Source: UBA6164 sp964527325 (GTDB lineage: Bacteria > Patescibacteriota > Gracilibacteria > BD1-5 > UBA6164). From it: a DNA stretch of 40,352 nt. The stretch spans positions 1-40,352 of the forward strand of contig CAZGNU010000007.1 in NCBI GenBank assembly GCA_964527325.1. The letters run 5' to 3'. Position numbers and translations under genes: made by a program. Below the pieces are notes generated by a model. It saw only the letters and a program-made list of their open reading frames with translations, was not told the DNA's origin and searched no databases. Positions 7,803-17,419 of the stretch are shown piece by piece; positions within the stretch are counted from its first letter, which is position 1; each line of letters begins with the position of its first letter.

Positions 7803-9440
7803 ATGAATACAAATCGTTTAGTATCTGAATATAAACATGTTTATAAAAATTTTTTTAATAAATATGATATAGTAATAAGTTCACCTATTGTAGTAACTTT
7901 AGTGTGAGATGTTTCAGTGTTTTCAAAATGAAATTCATCATTGTTGACACAAAAAATTACTTTAAGAAATTATATTTGATATAATTTTAATAAAAGTCTA
8001 GATGATATTGAATATATTGTGAAAGAAGGTTGAGGTTGATTTGTTAATCAAAATATTGAAAATAAATATCCAATTTCACAAAAAATATTAAAAACAATTT
8101 GATTAAAATGAAGTATTTGATTTTTATCAGAATACGATACAACAAATCCACCATCAGTAATTTCCAATTTATTATCATTAAAATTGTTAGTTGATAAAAA
8201 AATATCAATATGAGATTTTGAAAAACTTGATTTAGATAATAAAGGTTATATTGATATTTTAGATGAATTTCTAAATTTAGATAAACAACTTATAGAAAAA
8301 TACAACTTTTTTTGATGAACTAGAAATAATAGTTTATATATTTGAACTTCATTATTAAAATCAGATTCACATTTTATTTCTACTCAAGATTGAAAAAAAT
8401 ATAAATATAAAAATGTTTGAAATTTTTCAGATTTTAATCAATTGAATTTAACTTTTTCTCTTATTAATCCAAATTTAATAACTAAAAATAATTATAGTTC
8501 TGCTTTTTTAAATGATAAAACTAGAAAACTTTTTAATTTTATCAATGATATTTGAATAGAATGAAAAAAAATAAAAGATATTGATTTGTTTGAGTGAATA
8601 AATAATATTTGAAATTTTTATGCGATTAAAATTTTCCAGGATTTATATAGGTTATATAAATCAAATTTTTCATGAAATAATTTTTATAGAGATTTAAATA
8701 TTTATAGAGAAACAATAAAATCACTTTTTAATAATCAAAAAAATGAATTAAAAATTAATAATGTGAAAAAACAAATATTAGAATTAATAAAGGATAACAA
8801 TTTTGATTTTTATATTGATCATTTTTGAGTATTTTGAACAATTAAATATGCTGTTTTTAATAATAAAACATGATATATTGATGAAGAATTAATAAATAAG
8901 TTAAATAAAGAAAAAGATTTAAATTTTATTTTAGATTATTCTTCTTTTTATGATTGATATGAAAAAAAATGAACTAAATTAGAACAGTATAGAAGCGAAT
9001 GAGAAACTTCAATTTTTTCTTCAAATTATGCATTATATACTTATAATAAATGATACACAAATAATATTTCATGAGATTATTCAGATTTTATTTGATGAAA
9101 TATAGGTTGATTGATTTTAGACCTAATAAGTAAAAAAATATATCTAGATTGAAAAAAACTTACATCAAAAGAGTTACATAGCCAAAATACTACAATAGAT
9201 ATTTTGGAAATACTATTATCAAAAATTTGAGAAGATGTATCAAGTAAACAATTACCAAAATCAAGTTATTCTAGTAATAAAAATGAAATGTTATGAAAAA
9301 TAGTTATTCCTCTTGTAAAATTAATTGAGAAAGAAAAAAAGATAAAACTTCCATTTATATGTAAGGGGAGTTTAGGAGATTTTTATTTAAAATTAAATGA
9401 TTCTGATCTTGAAATTAGTGTAATTAAAAAGTTGTCTTAA
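7803..9440 (+). CDS. Unknown 545-residue protein, possibly GHMP-kinase-like
   Basis: Not recognised with confidence. It is very rich in Asn, Lys, Ile and Phe, with no signal peptide. The N-terminus SSPIVVTLVGDVSVFSKGNS (about residues 28-47) loosely resembles the start of GHMP kinases ('P-RVNLIGEH-DY-GG'). YDTTNPPSVISNLLSLKLL (about 118-136) lies where a Gly/Ser-rich ATP loop would be, but the usual GLGSSAA pattern is absent. The middle third has low complexity. It starts 7 bases after the MFS stop, so the two are probably co-transcribed. A strong terminator follows. Confidence 0.65.
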
Positions 9441-9460
9441 ATTTTTCAGTTTCTGTCTTT

Positions 9461-9507
9461 AAAGACTTATATAGTATATTACCATCTTACTATATAAGTC
9501 TTTTATT
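9461..9507 (+). terminator. Strong terminator after the 7803 gene
   Basis: A perfect 16-bp stem, AAAGACTTATATAGTA (9461-9476) with TACTATATAAGTCTTT (9488-9503), followed by TATT. It abuts the ATG of the next gene at 9508, so that gene needs either readthrough or a very short leader. Confidence 0.8.
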
Positions 9508-9795
9508 ATGTCAGATATACCGAATAAAGATTACACAGTTAATCGTATACAAGAGTGATTTGATTCTACAGATTTTTTGAGACAACTATATAAAAATATA
9601 AAACAACAAAAGTGAGAAGAATATTTATATGATTATTTTTCACAAGTTCATGATGAATTGTTTACAGATTTGTTATTGAAAAAAACTTATATAAGTAATA
9701 GTACAAAAAAAATGTTAGAGATTTTATCTACACCTGTTTATATTAAAAGTAGGGAAGAAAAAGAGAAAATATATAAAAAGGTAGAAAAATTGTAA
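9508..9795 (+). CDS. Unknown 95-residue protein
   Basis: A small, charged protein (MSDIPNKDYTVNRIQEG...), with two TGA glycines and no recognisable domain. The C-terminal half is also found as a fragment at 869-1046, identical over 152 bases. It sits directly between a terminator and the promoter of the second TrpR-like gene. Conservation of a second, decayed copy suggests it was duplicated together with nearby genes. It begins right at a terminator's end, so expression is uncertain. Confidence 0.6.
9623..9774 (+). repeat. Direct repeat C, copy 2
   Basis: Identical to 873-1024 (offset 8750). Together with repeats A and B it shows that several pieces of this neighbourhood have been copied over distances of 5-9 kb. 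Confidence 0.85.
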
Positions 9796-9802
9796 AAAAG
9801 TT

Positions 9803-9860
9803 TTGACTTTTTACTTTAATTAAATAAAGTGTAATTATAATTACTTTAATGAACTAAAGC
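9803..9860 (+). promoter_or_regulatory. Promoter with two palindromic operators, copy 2
   Basis: TTGACT (9803-9808), 16 nt, TAAAGT (9825-9830). The -10 box is again the right arm of ACTTTA-N6-TAAAGT (9813-9830). A second palindrome ACTTTA-N6-TAAAGC (9843-9860) ends one base before the ATG. The palindrome centres are 30 bp apart (32 bp in copy 1). The arms are conserved while the spacers differ, as expected for protein-binding sites. Confidence 0.7.
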
Positions 9861-9861
9861 A

Positions 9862-10182
9862 ATGAATAATAATGACCTATTTAAATTATCTGATGATATA
9901 TCGACTGTTTTATCAAAACTAGACGATAAAACAGAGGTTTTTAGTTTTCTTAGAGATTTATTAAGTGAACAAGAAATAATAGAATTTTCTAGAAGATTTG
10001 AAGTTGCTAAAATGTTAGAAGAAAAAATAAGCTATACTAATATTGAAGAAAAAACCAAAATGAGTTCTACTACAATTGCAAGGATCTCAAAATTTTTAAA
10101 ATGAGATAATTTTTGATATAAAAAAGCTATTTCAGTTTTAAAATCTGTATCTAATAAACATCACATTGGCCATCACTCCTAG
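9862..10182 (+). CDS. TrpR/YerC-like regulator ending in a His-rich tail, copy 2
   Basis: A 106-residue paralogue of the protein at 4621, with the same TrpR-like helix-turn-helix and the identical C-terminus SNKHHIGHHS. The differences cluster in the first 38 residues (for example NNNDLFKLSDDIS against NNKELFKFSEDIS), and sequence from about 9976 on is identical to copy 1. It is followed by an attenuator and then hisG and hisIE, so its position at the head of a histidine operon is clear. TrpR-family proteins sense an amino acid; histidine would fit the context, but no ligand-binding residue can be assigned from sequence alone. Confidence 0.85.
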
Positions 10183-10277
10183 TAATGGTTATTTTATACA
10201 AAATCTATTATTTAAGAGTGAAAAAACTATTTAAATAATAGATTTTTTTTGTGAAAATTTTATTTAACTTACTATGA
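9976..10277 (+). repeat. Direct repeat A, copy 2
   Basis: Identical to 4735-5036; see that entry. The identity ends within the leader of hisG. Confidence 0.85.
10159..10250 (+). promoter_or_regulatory. Histidine attenuator embedded in the regulator gene, copy 2
   Basis: Same sequence as 4918-5009. His codons lie at 10159-10164 and 10171-10176, the antiterminator at 10174-10186 with 10207-10220, and the terminator stem at 10201-10215 with 10231-10245 plus a T run. Here the downstream genes are hisG and hisIE, which makes the histidine link strong. Confidence 0.8.
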
Positions 10278-10283
10278 AAAAAT

Positions 10284-11219
10284 ATGAAAACAAAAGTAGA
10301 ATTATCAAATTCATTTAACAAAATAGATATGTGAAATGGTAATTATGTAAAAGAATATCAATGATTGGATTTGATGAATGTATTAACTGGTGATACTCCA
10401 ATAATATCTATTCAAAAATCAACTAAAAAAATTATTGAAAGTATATTAGAAAGTATATGAATAATAGATTTACAAACAAATTGAATAAAATCATTGTTCT
10501 GAAGGAGTTGATATTTAGAAATTGTATCAAAAGATTTTTGAACGATTTGATTATTACTTACAAAAGGTTGAGATTCAGCACAGTTTTTTTCAAATTTATC
10601 AGACTATTATTTTTGAGGTACTGATATATGAGATAATATCCAAGCAAGATGAATATGATTAAAAGAAATATGAACAATTATTTGAGAAAAACTCTGGAAA
10701 TATAAGACCGAACTTTTATTAATTATATGATTAAATTCTTTAAATAGAGTAATTGATAATAAGTGAAATTTATCAAATTTTGAATTAGATATGATTGCTA
10801 CAAAATTTACACCAACTCTTACAGAAAAAGCAATAAATAAATTACCAGTTACAATAAAAAAACCTGGAGTTATTACAGTAGATTCAAATTCTGAACTTGC
10901 TGTACAATTGTTAGAGTTATTAAATAAAAATAATATTGTATGATGAGTTGAAATAGTTCAATCATGAGCATCACTTATAGCAACACAAAATGTTCTTGTT
11001 AGAGATAATCAATTAATAATGCCTAGTCGTAGAAATTTAATAGATGGATGATTTAACTGAGAAGTTATTTGAGATATTGATTCAGATTCTCAAGTGTGAA
11101 GAATTGCAAATAATATACAAACAGAAATAAATTTATCTTTATATAAAATATTAAATAATTCTGATAAACCTAAAGAGTTTATCAACAAAGTATTAGAAAA
11201 AATGAAACAAGAATTTTAA
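10284..11219 (+). CDS. hisG: ATP phosphoribosyltransferase, divergent
   Basis: A 311-residue protein resembling HisG, which joins ATP and PRPP in the first step of histidine synthesis. The best match is the central stretch: MIATKFTPTLTEKAINK (family 'RVATKYP--T--YF'), then NIVGGVEIVQSGASLIATQN, where HisG has 'DIV-TG-TL--N-L' in its PRPP-binding region. YFGGTDIGDNIQARGIGLKE resembles the region preceding 'DL-FGP-RL'. Similarity is distant, but the place between the his-type attenuator and hisIE supports the call. The length fits the long form of HisG. An alternative ATG at 10274 hits TAA after 14 codons. Confidence 0.65.
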
Positions 11220-11237
11220 ATTTTAAATAATATAATT

Positions 11238-12014
11238 ATGAAAAAAATAGAAACTTATTGAGTATGAGATAAAAACTTATCCCCTCAAATATTAGAAAAA
11301 TTAATTGATAAAATTAATTGGAAGAAAGAAGGAATGTCAGGTTTAATACCTGTTATTACTCAAGATATTGAAACAAAAGAGGTGCTTATGCAAGCTTATG
11401 TAAATAAAAAAGCATTTGAGAATACTTTAAAAACATGAAATGCTACTTATCGGTCAAGATCAAGAAATGAATTATGGGAAAAGTGATTAACCAGTTGAGC
11501 AACTCAAGAAGTATTTGATATAAAGATTGATTGTGATAGAGATAGTATTATTTATTTTGTTAAACAGTTATGAAATGCTGGAGCTTGTCACATAGAATGA
11601 CAAAATAGTTGTTTTGAAACAGATTCTATTTCTTTAAGAGAAAATACAAAACAAAATATTTCTTTAGTATTAGAAAAATTATATAAAACATTAGAGGAAA
11701 GAAAAAATGATTATGAAGCTTGAAAAATATTACCTACAAAATCTTATACAGTGAAATTATTAGATGAAGGAATTGATTTGATTTTGAAAAAAATATCAGA
11801 AGAAGTAACGGAGTTGGTTTTATGATCAAAAAATAATGATAAAGAAAATATTATTTATGAATTATCAGATATTATATATTTTTTAAATGTTTTTATTGTT
11901 TATTCTTGAATTAAGCCTTCTAAAATAGCTAATGAGTTAGCTAGAAGATTCTGAATTAGTTGAATAGAAGAAAAACAAAATAGAAAAAAAAAGAATTTAA
12001 AAGACAAAAATTAA
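11238..12014 (+). CDS. hisI: Bifunctional phosphoribosyl-AMP cyclohydrolase / phosphoribosyl-ATP pyrophosphatase
   Basis: A 258-residue HisIE fusion catalysing the second and third steps of histidine synthesis. The N-terminal HisI domain has the metal site DCDRD and the Cys residues in ACHIEG-NSCF. The C-terminal HisE domain (from about residue 150) has the MazG-like helices KKISEEVTELVLG and YELSDIIYFLNVF, whose Glu and Asp residues bind Mg. It starts 18 bases after hisG. The HisI core is identical in DNA to the shortened gene at 5043. Confidence 0.9.
11304..11677 (+). repeat. Direct repeat B, copy 2 (hisI core)
   Basis: Identical to 5109-5482. The complete HisIE frame here indicates that this is the parental copy. 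Confidence 0.85.
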
Positions 12015-12081
12015 AAAATATTAATAATTAATATTAAATTAGACAACAATTTTATTATTTTTTTACTATTAAAATAAACAT

Positions 12082-12116
12082 AAAGAAACTTTTAAGAAAA
12101 GTTTCTTTATTTTTTC
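12082..12116 (+). terminator. Terminator of the his operon
   Basis: AAAGAAACTTTT-aag-AAAAGTTTCTTT followed by ATTTTTT: a 12-bp stem closing the regulator-hisG-hisIE unit. Confidence 0.8.
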
Positions 12117-12130
12117 TATTTTTGTCTTTT

Positions 12131-12168
12131 TTTATAAAAGTATAAAGTTTATGTTTTATTTTTTAACA
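12131..12168 (+). promoter_or_regulatory. Conserved intergenic element before proS
   Basis: AAAGTATAAAG-TTTATG-TTTTATTTTTT, nearly the same as 2969-3008. As it follows a full terminator here, a second terminator is unlikely; it may contain the proS promoter (TATAAAG). No Pro-rich leader ORF precedes proS. Confidence 0.35.
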
Positions 12169-12175
12169 AAAAATT

Positions 12176-13669
12176 ATGAAGTGAAATAATAGATCGAAAA
12201 CAGGTATTACACCAAGAGATGAAGATTATTCTAATTGGTATTTAGATATTGCAAAAAAATGAGAAATGTATGATAATAGTCCTACACCAGGATGTATAAC
12301 TTTCTTACCAAAAGCAGTTTCTATATGGAATAAGATAAAGGATAATATATCTGGTATATTACAATTAACATGAGTACAAGATGTTAATTTACCACTTTTA
12401 ATACCTATGAGTTTTTTAGAAAAAGAAAAAGATCATGTTGAGTGATTTGCCCCAGAATTAGCAGTTGTTACTCATGCTTGATGAAAAGAACTTGATGAAA
12501 AACTTGTGATAAGACCTACCTCTGAAACTTTGTTTTGTGATTTTTTCAAAAAAAAGTTATCAAGTTATAGAGATTTACCGATGCTTTTAAATCAATGGGT
12601 AAATGTTATGAGATGGGAAAAAAGAACAAGACCTTTTTTAAGAACTACGGAATTTCATTGGCAAGAATGACATACAATTCATGAAACAGAAAAAGATGCT
12701 AAAAATTTTATTACAAATATACACAATAATGTTTACGTTGAAACTATACAAAATATTTTAGCAATAGATTGAATATCATGAGAAAAATCTGAAAGTGAGA
12801 GATTTGCGTGAGCATTAAATACTTATACTTATGAATGAATGATGTCAAACTGACGGGCATTACAAATGGCTACATCACATATGTTATCACAATGATTTAT
12901 GGAACAATTTGATGTAAGTTTTCAAAATAGAGAATGAAAAGATGAGTATCCTTTTTATACTTCTTGGGGATTATCTACTAGATTACTATGAGCAATGATT
13001 TCTAGTCATTCTGATGATAAGTGATTAATTATACCACCAAAATTATCTGAATATAAAGCTGTTATATTACCAATTTATTGAAAAAATAATTCAGATAAAG
13101 TTAATGAATATGTAAATAAAGTAAGTTCAATTATTACATGATCAAGTAATAATGTTCCTGTAAAATGAGATTTTTTTAGAGCAAATGTTTCAACTGATTC
13201 AAAAGTTTTAATTGATCAAAGACAGGCTAGATTATGAGTAAAAATAAATGATTTTGAAATATCTGGTTATCCAATCAGAATAGATTGTTGAGAAAGAGAT
13301 ATGGAAAATAATTCTGTTGTTGTTGTTTCTAGAATAACGTGAGAAAAACAAGTTGTTAGTTTAGATAATTTAAAAGAAAAAATTGATTATTTATTAGAAC
13401 AGTGACATACAAAATTATTAGAAAATTCAACAAATAGATTAAAAGAAAATACAGTTGCTTGTTATTCAATTGAAGAAATATGAGAAGTTGTTTCAGAGTG
13501 AAAATTTGCAATATATGAATGGGATTGAAGTAGAGAATTTGAAGAGATAATAAAAGATAAATACAAAGCAACAATTCGTTGTATACCATTTGAATGACAA
13601 TTTACTGATCTATTATTAGAATTAAAAGATGAAAATAATAAAAAAGTAATTGTTTCACGTAATTTTTAA
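12176..13669 (+). CDS. proS: Prolyl-tRNA synthetase, archaeal/eukaryal-like type
   Basis: A 497-residue ProRS that charges tRNA-Pro. The N-terminus KTGITPRDEDYSNWY is typical of the archaeal/eukaryal-like (type 3) enzymes, not of the long bacterial type with an inserted editing domain. Class II motifs are visible: motif 2 as MRWEKRTRPFLRTTEFHWQE (about residues 143-162) and motif 3 around SWGLSTRLLGAMI (about 263-275). The C-terminal anticodon-binding domain follows. The length matches type 3. It heads a cluster with proC, proA and proB, linking charging and synthesis of proline. Confidence 0.92.
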
Positions 13670-13688
13670 TTCTTAATTTTAAATTATA

Positions 13689-14654
13689 ATGATTAGACAA
13701 AATAGTCAGGGAATAATATCTATTCCAGTAACAGAATTATCTAATATGATAGTTTATACTGACAGAAATTGAGTGTTTAATAAAGTAAATGTTATTCCTG
13801 AGGTTTTAGAAAATATAAAAGCTATTATATTAAAAATAAATCATATATTAGATTGAACACTAAATGTTATTAGTAATGAATCAGAAGATGATAGAAATTG
13901 CGTTTTAGAAACAGACAAAAAAAATGGAATTTCATTTAATGAAGATAATTATAAATTATCAACTCAGTCAGCAGCAAAATTTATTCTTGAAAAATTAAAA
14001 TCAACTAAGTGTTATTTTATTTGAGGCAATCTAGTATCTAATGATATTAATAAATTATGACTAGAAACTATAAATATCTCAAATGATTTATTAATTGATA
14101 AACCTGATTTATTAGAATGAGAGTTACCAATACTGTTTTGAAGACCTTTGTTTGCTATTGCTGCTAGATTTGATACTGAACAAAACATAAAAAATAATAT
14201 TTGATGAGATATTGCTTTTCAAAATGCAAAATATTTATTAGAAAAATATTGATCAAAAATTGTATTTTGTCATACTAAACAAAATTGTGAAAGGGTAACT
14301 GAAAAATGAAAACATAGGGAAATAAATTTGTGATATTATTTTGAAGAATTAGTTAAAATTTTTTCTTTAGAGATATGAAGAGATATATTTGATTTATGAA
14401 AATGAAGATATTCTAATTGAGAATTCTTTGATATGGCTTTATGAATAAAAAATAGTGAAGAATATGAAAAAGTTTTGTGAATATGAGATATGTTTACAGA
14501 TATTGAACATACACTTATTAATTGATGAACTTGAATATTAGTGAATAGTTGAGATGAAGTAATTGATGATAGTATTATTGAAAAAATTCAAAAATTTAAA
14601 GATAGAGTTTTTTTAATAAGTGATTTATCTAAATTACAAATTATTATAAAATAA
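13689..14654 (+). CDS. Unknown protein, weakly HAD-like
   Basis: A 321-residue protein with about 30 TGA glycines and no signal peptide. I do not recognise the family. The C-terminal GIGDMFTDIEHTLINGGTGIL (about residues 271-291) resembles HAD phosphatase motif IV ('GD---D-EM---AG'), and MIVYTDRNGVFN near residues 20-31 could stand for motif I (DxD), although the second Asp is Asn or absent. It lies 20 bases after proS and 24 bases before another unknown gene, in the proline cluster. A role in proline metabolism is only positional. Confidence 0.6.
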
Positions 14655-14677
14655 ATTATTTTTTAAATATAAATATT

Positions 14678-15142
14678 ATGGAAACTATAAATAGACAGAA
14701 TACATGAGAAATAAATACAAATAATGTATTATCAATATTATTACTACAAGAAGGAGTAAAAGATAAAGCTTCGGAATTATTTAATAAAAGTGATAGCCCA
14801 GAGGATTTAGCTATGAATTTGAATAATACACTTAGTTCAGAAGAAAAAATAGAAAATATTTTTATAAATATAAGAAATACAGATTTTGAAGGCATAAAAA
14901 CATGAAGATCAAAAATTGATTGATTGGAATATATTTTTGATGAAAAATTAAAAAAAATATTAGAAATATGATTTTATGAAATATTTGAAGTAATAGAAAA
15001 TGACTGAAAAATTATTTTTCAAGCAATCGATACTCAAATTGATTGATTATATTGATATTATGAATATAATGGTTGAAATCTTGTTTCCAAATTAGATGAT
15101 AAAAAAATCAATTTTATTGAAGAAACAAACTTATCAATATAA
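14678..15142 (+). CDS. Unknown 154-residue protein
   Basis: An acidic protein (METINRQNTGEINTNN...) without recognisable motifs, signal peptide or membrane segment. The last third is rich in Tyr, Gly and aromatic residues (IDGLYGYYEYNGG), possibly a small beta domain. Nine or so glycines are TGA. It is ten bases from proC and probably in the same operon. Function unknown. Confidence 0.6.
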
Positions 15143-15151
15143 CAACAAAAT

Positions 15152-15928
15152 ATGAAAATTCAGTTTATATGATGTGGAAATATGTGAGAGACTATTTTGA
15201 ATTCAATGATAAAAAATTGAATTTTAAATGATGATGTTTATGTTAAAACTAATACTGAAAAAACTTCAAATAAAATCAAAGAAAAATACCAAGTTAATAT
15301 TTGAGAAAATATTGACTCGGATTTTTTGTTTTTGGCTGTAAAACCTCAACAATTAGATGAAATAGATTTACAAAAATATAATAATAATAATTTAATTATT
15401 ATATCTGTTTTAGCTTGAACTAGTGTAGTAAAAATTAGTGAGAAAAATAATAATTCTAAAATTATTAGATGTATGCCAAATTTGCCAATTTCTGTTTGAA
15501 AATGAATTATATGATATTTTTCAAATACAGAAATAGATGAAAATAAAAATGAATTTTTCACAAAAACTTTTAATAATATGTGAGAACTTATAAAAGTAAA
15601 CTCAGAAGACAAGCTTGATAAAATCACAGCTCTATCATGATCAGGCCCCGCATATTTTTATTATTTTACTGAAAAATTAAAAGAAAAAGCAAAAAAAATG
15701 TGATTTTCAGATGATGAATCTATGAAAATAGCCAATAATACTTTTTTATGATCAGCTTTATATTTTGGGAATTCAGATAAAAGTGTGTATGAATTAAAAA
15801 AACAAGTAACATCAAAATGATGAACAACTGAATTTGCATTAAAAACATTTGAAGCTGAATGATTACAAAAAATTTTAGAAAAGGGAATTGATAGTGCTTA
15901 TGAGAGAGCAAAGGGATTAAGTAAATAA
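15152..15928 (+). CDS. proC: Pyrroline-5-carboxylate reductase
   Basis: A 258-residue P5C reductase, the last step of proline synthesis. The N-terminal Rossmann motif MKIQFIGCGNMGETI binds NAD(P)H. FLFLAVKPQQ and IIRCMPNLPISVGKG are the usual NADP and substrate strands. ALSGSGPAYFYYF (about residues 160-172) is the family signature, and the C-terminal VTSKGGTTEFALKTFE matches 'V-SPGGTT--AL--LE'. Length fits (about 260-270). Glycines in all these motifs are mostly TGA, which confirms the code. Confidence 0.95.
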
Positions 15929-15949
15929 AAAAATGTGTACTTAAATTTT

Positions 15950-16053
15950 ACCTCTCATCTGAATCTTCTCCCCTTATCAGGGGAAAAGGGCCGCATGTAT
16001 TTGAAATTGCAGCCTATTTCTCCTGATAAGGAGAGAGAATTCAAGAGAGAGGT
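15950..16053 (+). repeat. Palindromic repeat, family A, between proC and proA
   Basis: Two roughly 35-base inverted arms (ACCTCTCATCTGAATCTTCT... and ...GAATTCAAGAGAGAGGT) flank about 30 unrelated bases. The inner arms contain CCTTATCAGG/CCTGATAAGG. A second copy lies at 17305-17397 with similar arms and a different centre. Probably a small non-autonomous (MITE/REP-like) element; when transcribed it would form a long hairpin between proline genes. Confidence 0.8.
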
Positions 16054-16078
16054 GGTATTTTTATTTAACCAATAAAAT

Positions 16079-17287
16079 ATGAAAAATATTCTACAAAACT
16101 TACAAAAAACTAAGTTAGCAACTGAAAGTTTTAAAAATGTTTCTATAGAAAATAGAAATAAAATAATAAAAGAAATATGAGATACAGTTGTTCAAAATAA
16201 AGAAATTATAAAGAAAGAAAATCAAAAAGATTTAGAAAAAATGGATAAAACTAATCCTATGTATGATAGGTTATTATTAACTGATGAAAGAATTGATGGG
16301 ATTGGAGTTTGATGTTATGATTTAGTTGATATAAAAGATCCATTATCAAAATATGACATAGAAGATACAATTAAAACTAATGATTGATTAACTATTAAAA
16401 AAACATGAGTACCACTTGGAGTGGTTGCATGTATTTATGAGTCAAGACCAAATGTGACTGTTGATTTAATAATTATGTGTATTAAATCTTCTAATGGAGT
16501 AGTACTTAGATGATGAAGTCAGGCAGAAAATTCTAACAAAATATTAATAAAATTAATAAAAGAAGTGTTAGAAAAAAATGATATTAATCCAGATTTAATT
16601 TACAATTATCCTATAGCTAGAGAAGAATTAAATATTTTATACAATGCTGTATGACTTGTTGATGTATTGATTCCTAGATGATGAAAAAATTTAATTGAAT
16701 CAGTTAGGGATAATTCAAAAGTACCAGTTATAGAAACTGGTGCATGAGTAGTTCATTTATATTTAGATGATGATATTAAAGAAGAGAACTTTTTAAAAGC
16801 TATAAATGTAATAGTTAATGCGAAAACTCATAGAGTTTCAGTCTGTAATGCACTAGATACTTTAATCATAAATAAAAATTTAAAAGAAGATATTCTAGAA
16901 AAATTATATAAAAAATTGGTAGAAAAAGGAGTTACCATATTAAAATCAGATGAAAATGATTTTTTAAAGGAACAATTATCATTAAATTTGCAAGTAATTT
17001 TTGTAAATAATATTGATGAAGCTATAAAGCATATTTCTAAATATTCTTCAAAACATTCGGATTGAATATTATCAGATAATAAAGAAAAAATTAAATTATT
17101 TAACAAAACTATAGATTCTTCTGTTGTATATACAAACACTTCAACAAGATTTTCTGACGGTTGATGCTTTTGATTTGGTTGAGAAATATGAATCTCAACT
17201 CAAAAATTACATGCCAGATGACCAATGTGAGCTGATAGTTTAGTTATTTATAAATATATTATTGAAAGTGATTGGGGGGTTAGGTAA
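16079..17287 (+). CDS. proA: Glutamate-5-semialdehyde dehydrogenase (gamma-glutamyl phosphate reductase)
   Basis: A 402-residue ProA, reducing gamma-glutamyl phosphate with NADPH. Typical segments are PLGVVACIYESRPNVTVD (about residues 114-131), VLRGGSQAENSN, LIPRGGKNL, and the catalytic Cys in THRVSVCNALDTL (about 253-265). The C-terminus GGEIGISTQKLHARGPMG is near-identical to the family pattern. Length is close to the usual 410-420. It lies between two family A palindromes, so transcript hairpins may separate it from proC and proB. Confidence 0.95.
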
Positions 17288-17304
17288 AAAGTACTTTAAT
17301 TTAT

Positions 17305-17397
17305 ACCTCTCATCTGAATCTTCTCTCCTTATCAGGAGAAAAGGGCTACAATTGTTCCTCTTTCTCCTGATAAGGAGAGAGAATTCAAGAGAGAGGT
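17305..17397 (+). repeat. Palindromic repeat, family A, between proA and proB
   Basis: Same arms as 15950-16053 (ACCTCTCATCTGAATCTTCT... to ...GAGAGAGGT) with a shorter, different centre. The left arm reads CTCTCCTTATCAGGAGAAA, pairing perfectly with TTTCTCCTGATAAGGAGAG. Confidence 0.8.
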
Positions 17398-17419
17398 AGT
17401 TATTATTTTAAAAAACACT

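Noticed and set aside
12015..12175. Proline leader peptide before proS
   Set aside because: I searched for a short ORF with Pro codons after the promoter-like element and found none.
15950..17397. Repeats in the proline cluster as a CRISPR array
   Set aside because: There are only two copies 1.3 kb apart, each an inverted repeat with no regular spacers; no cas genes.
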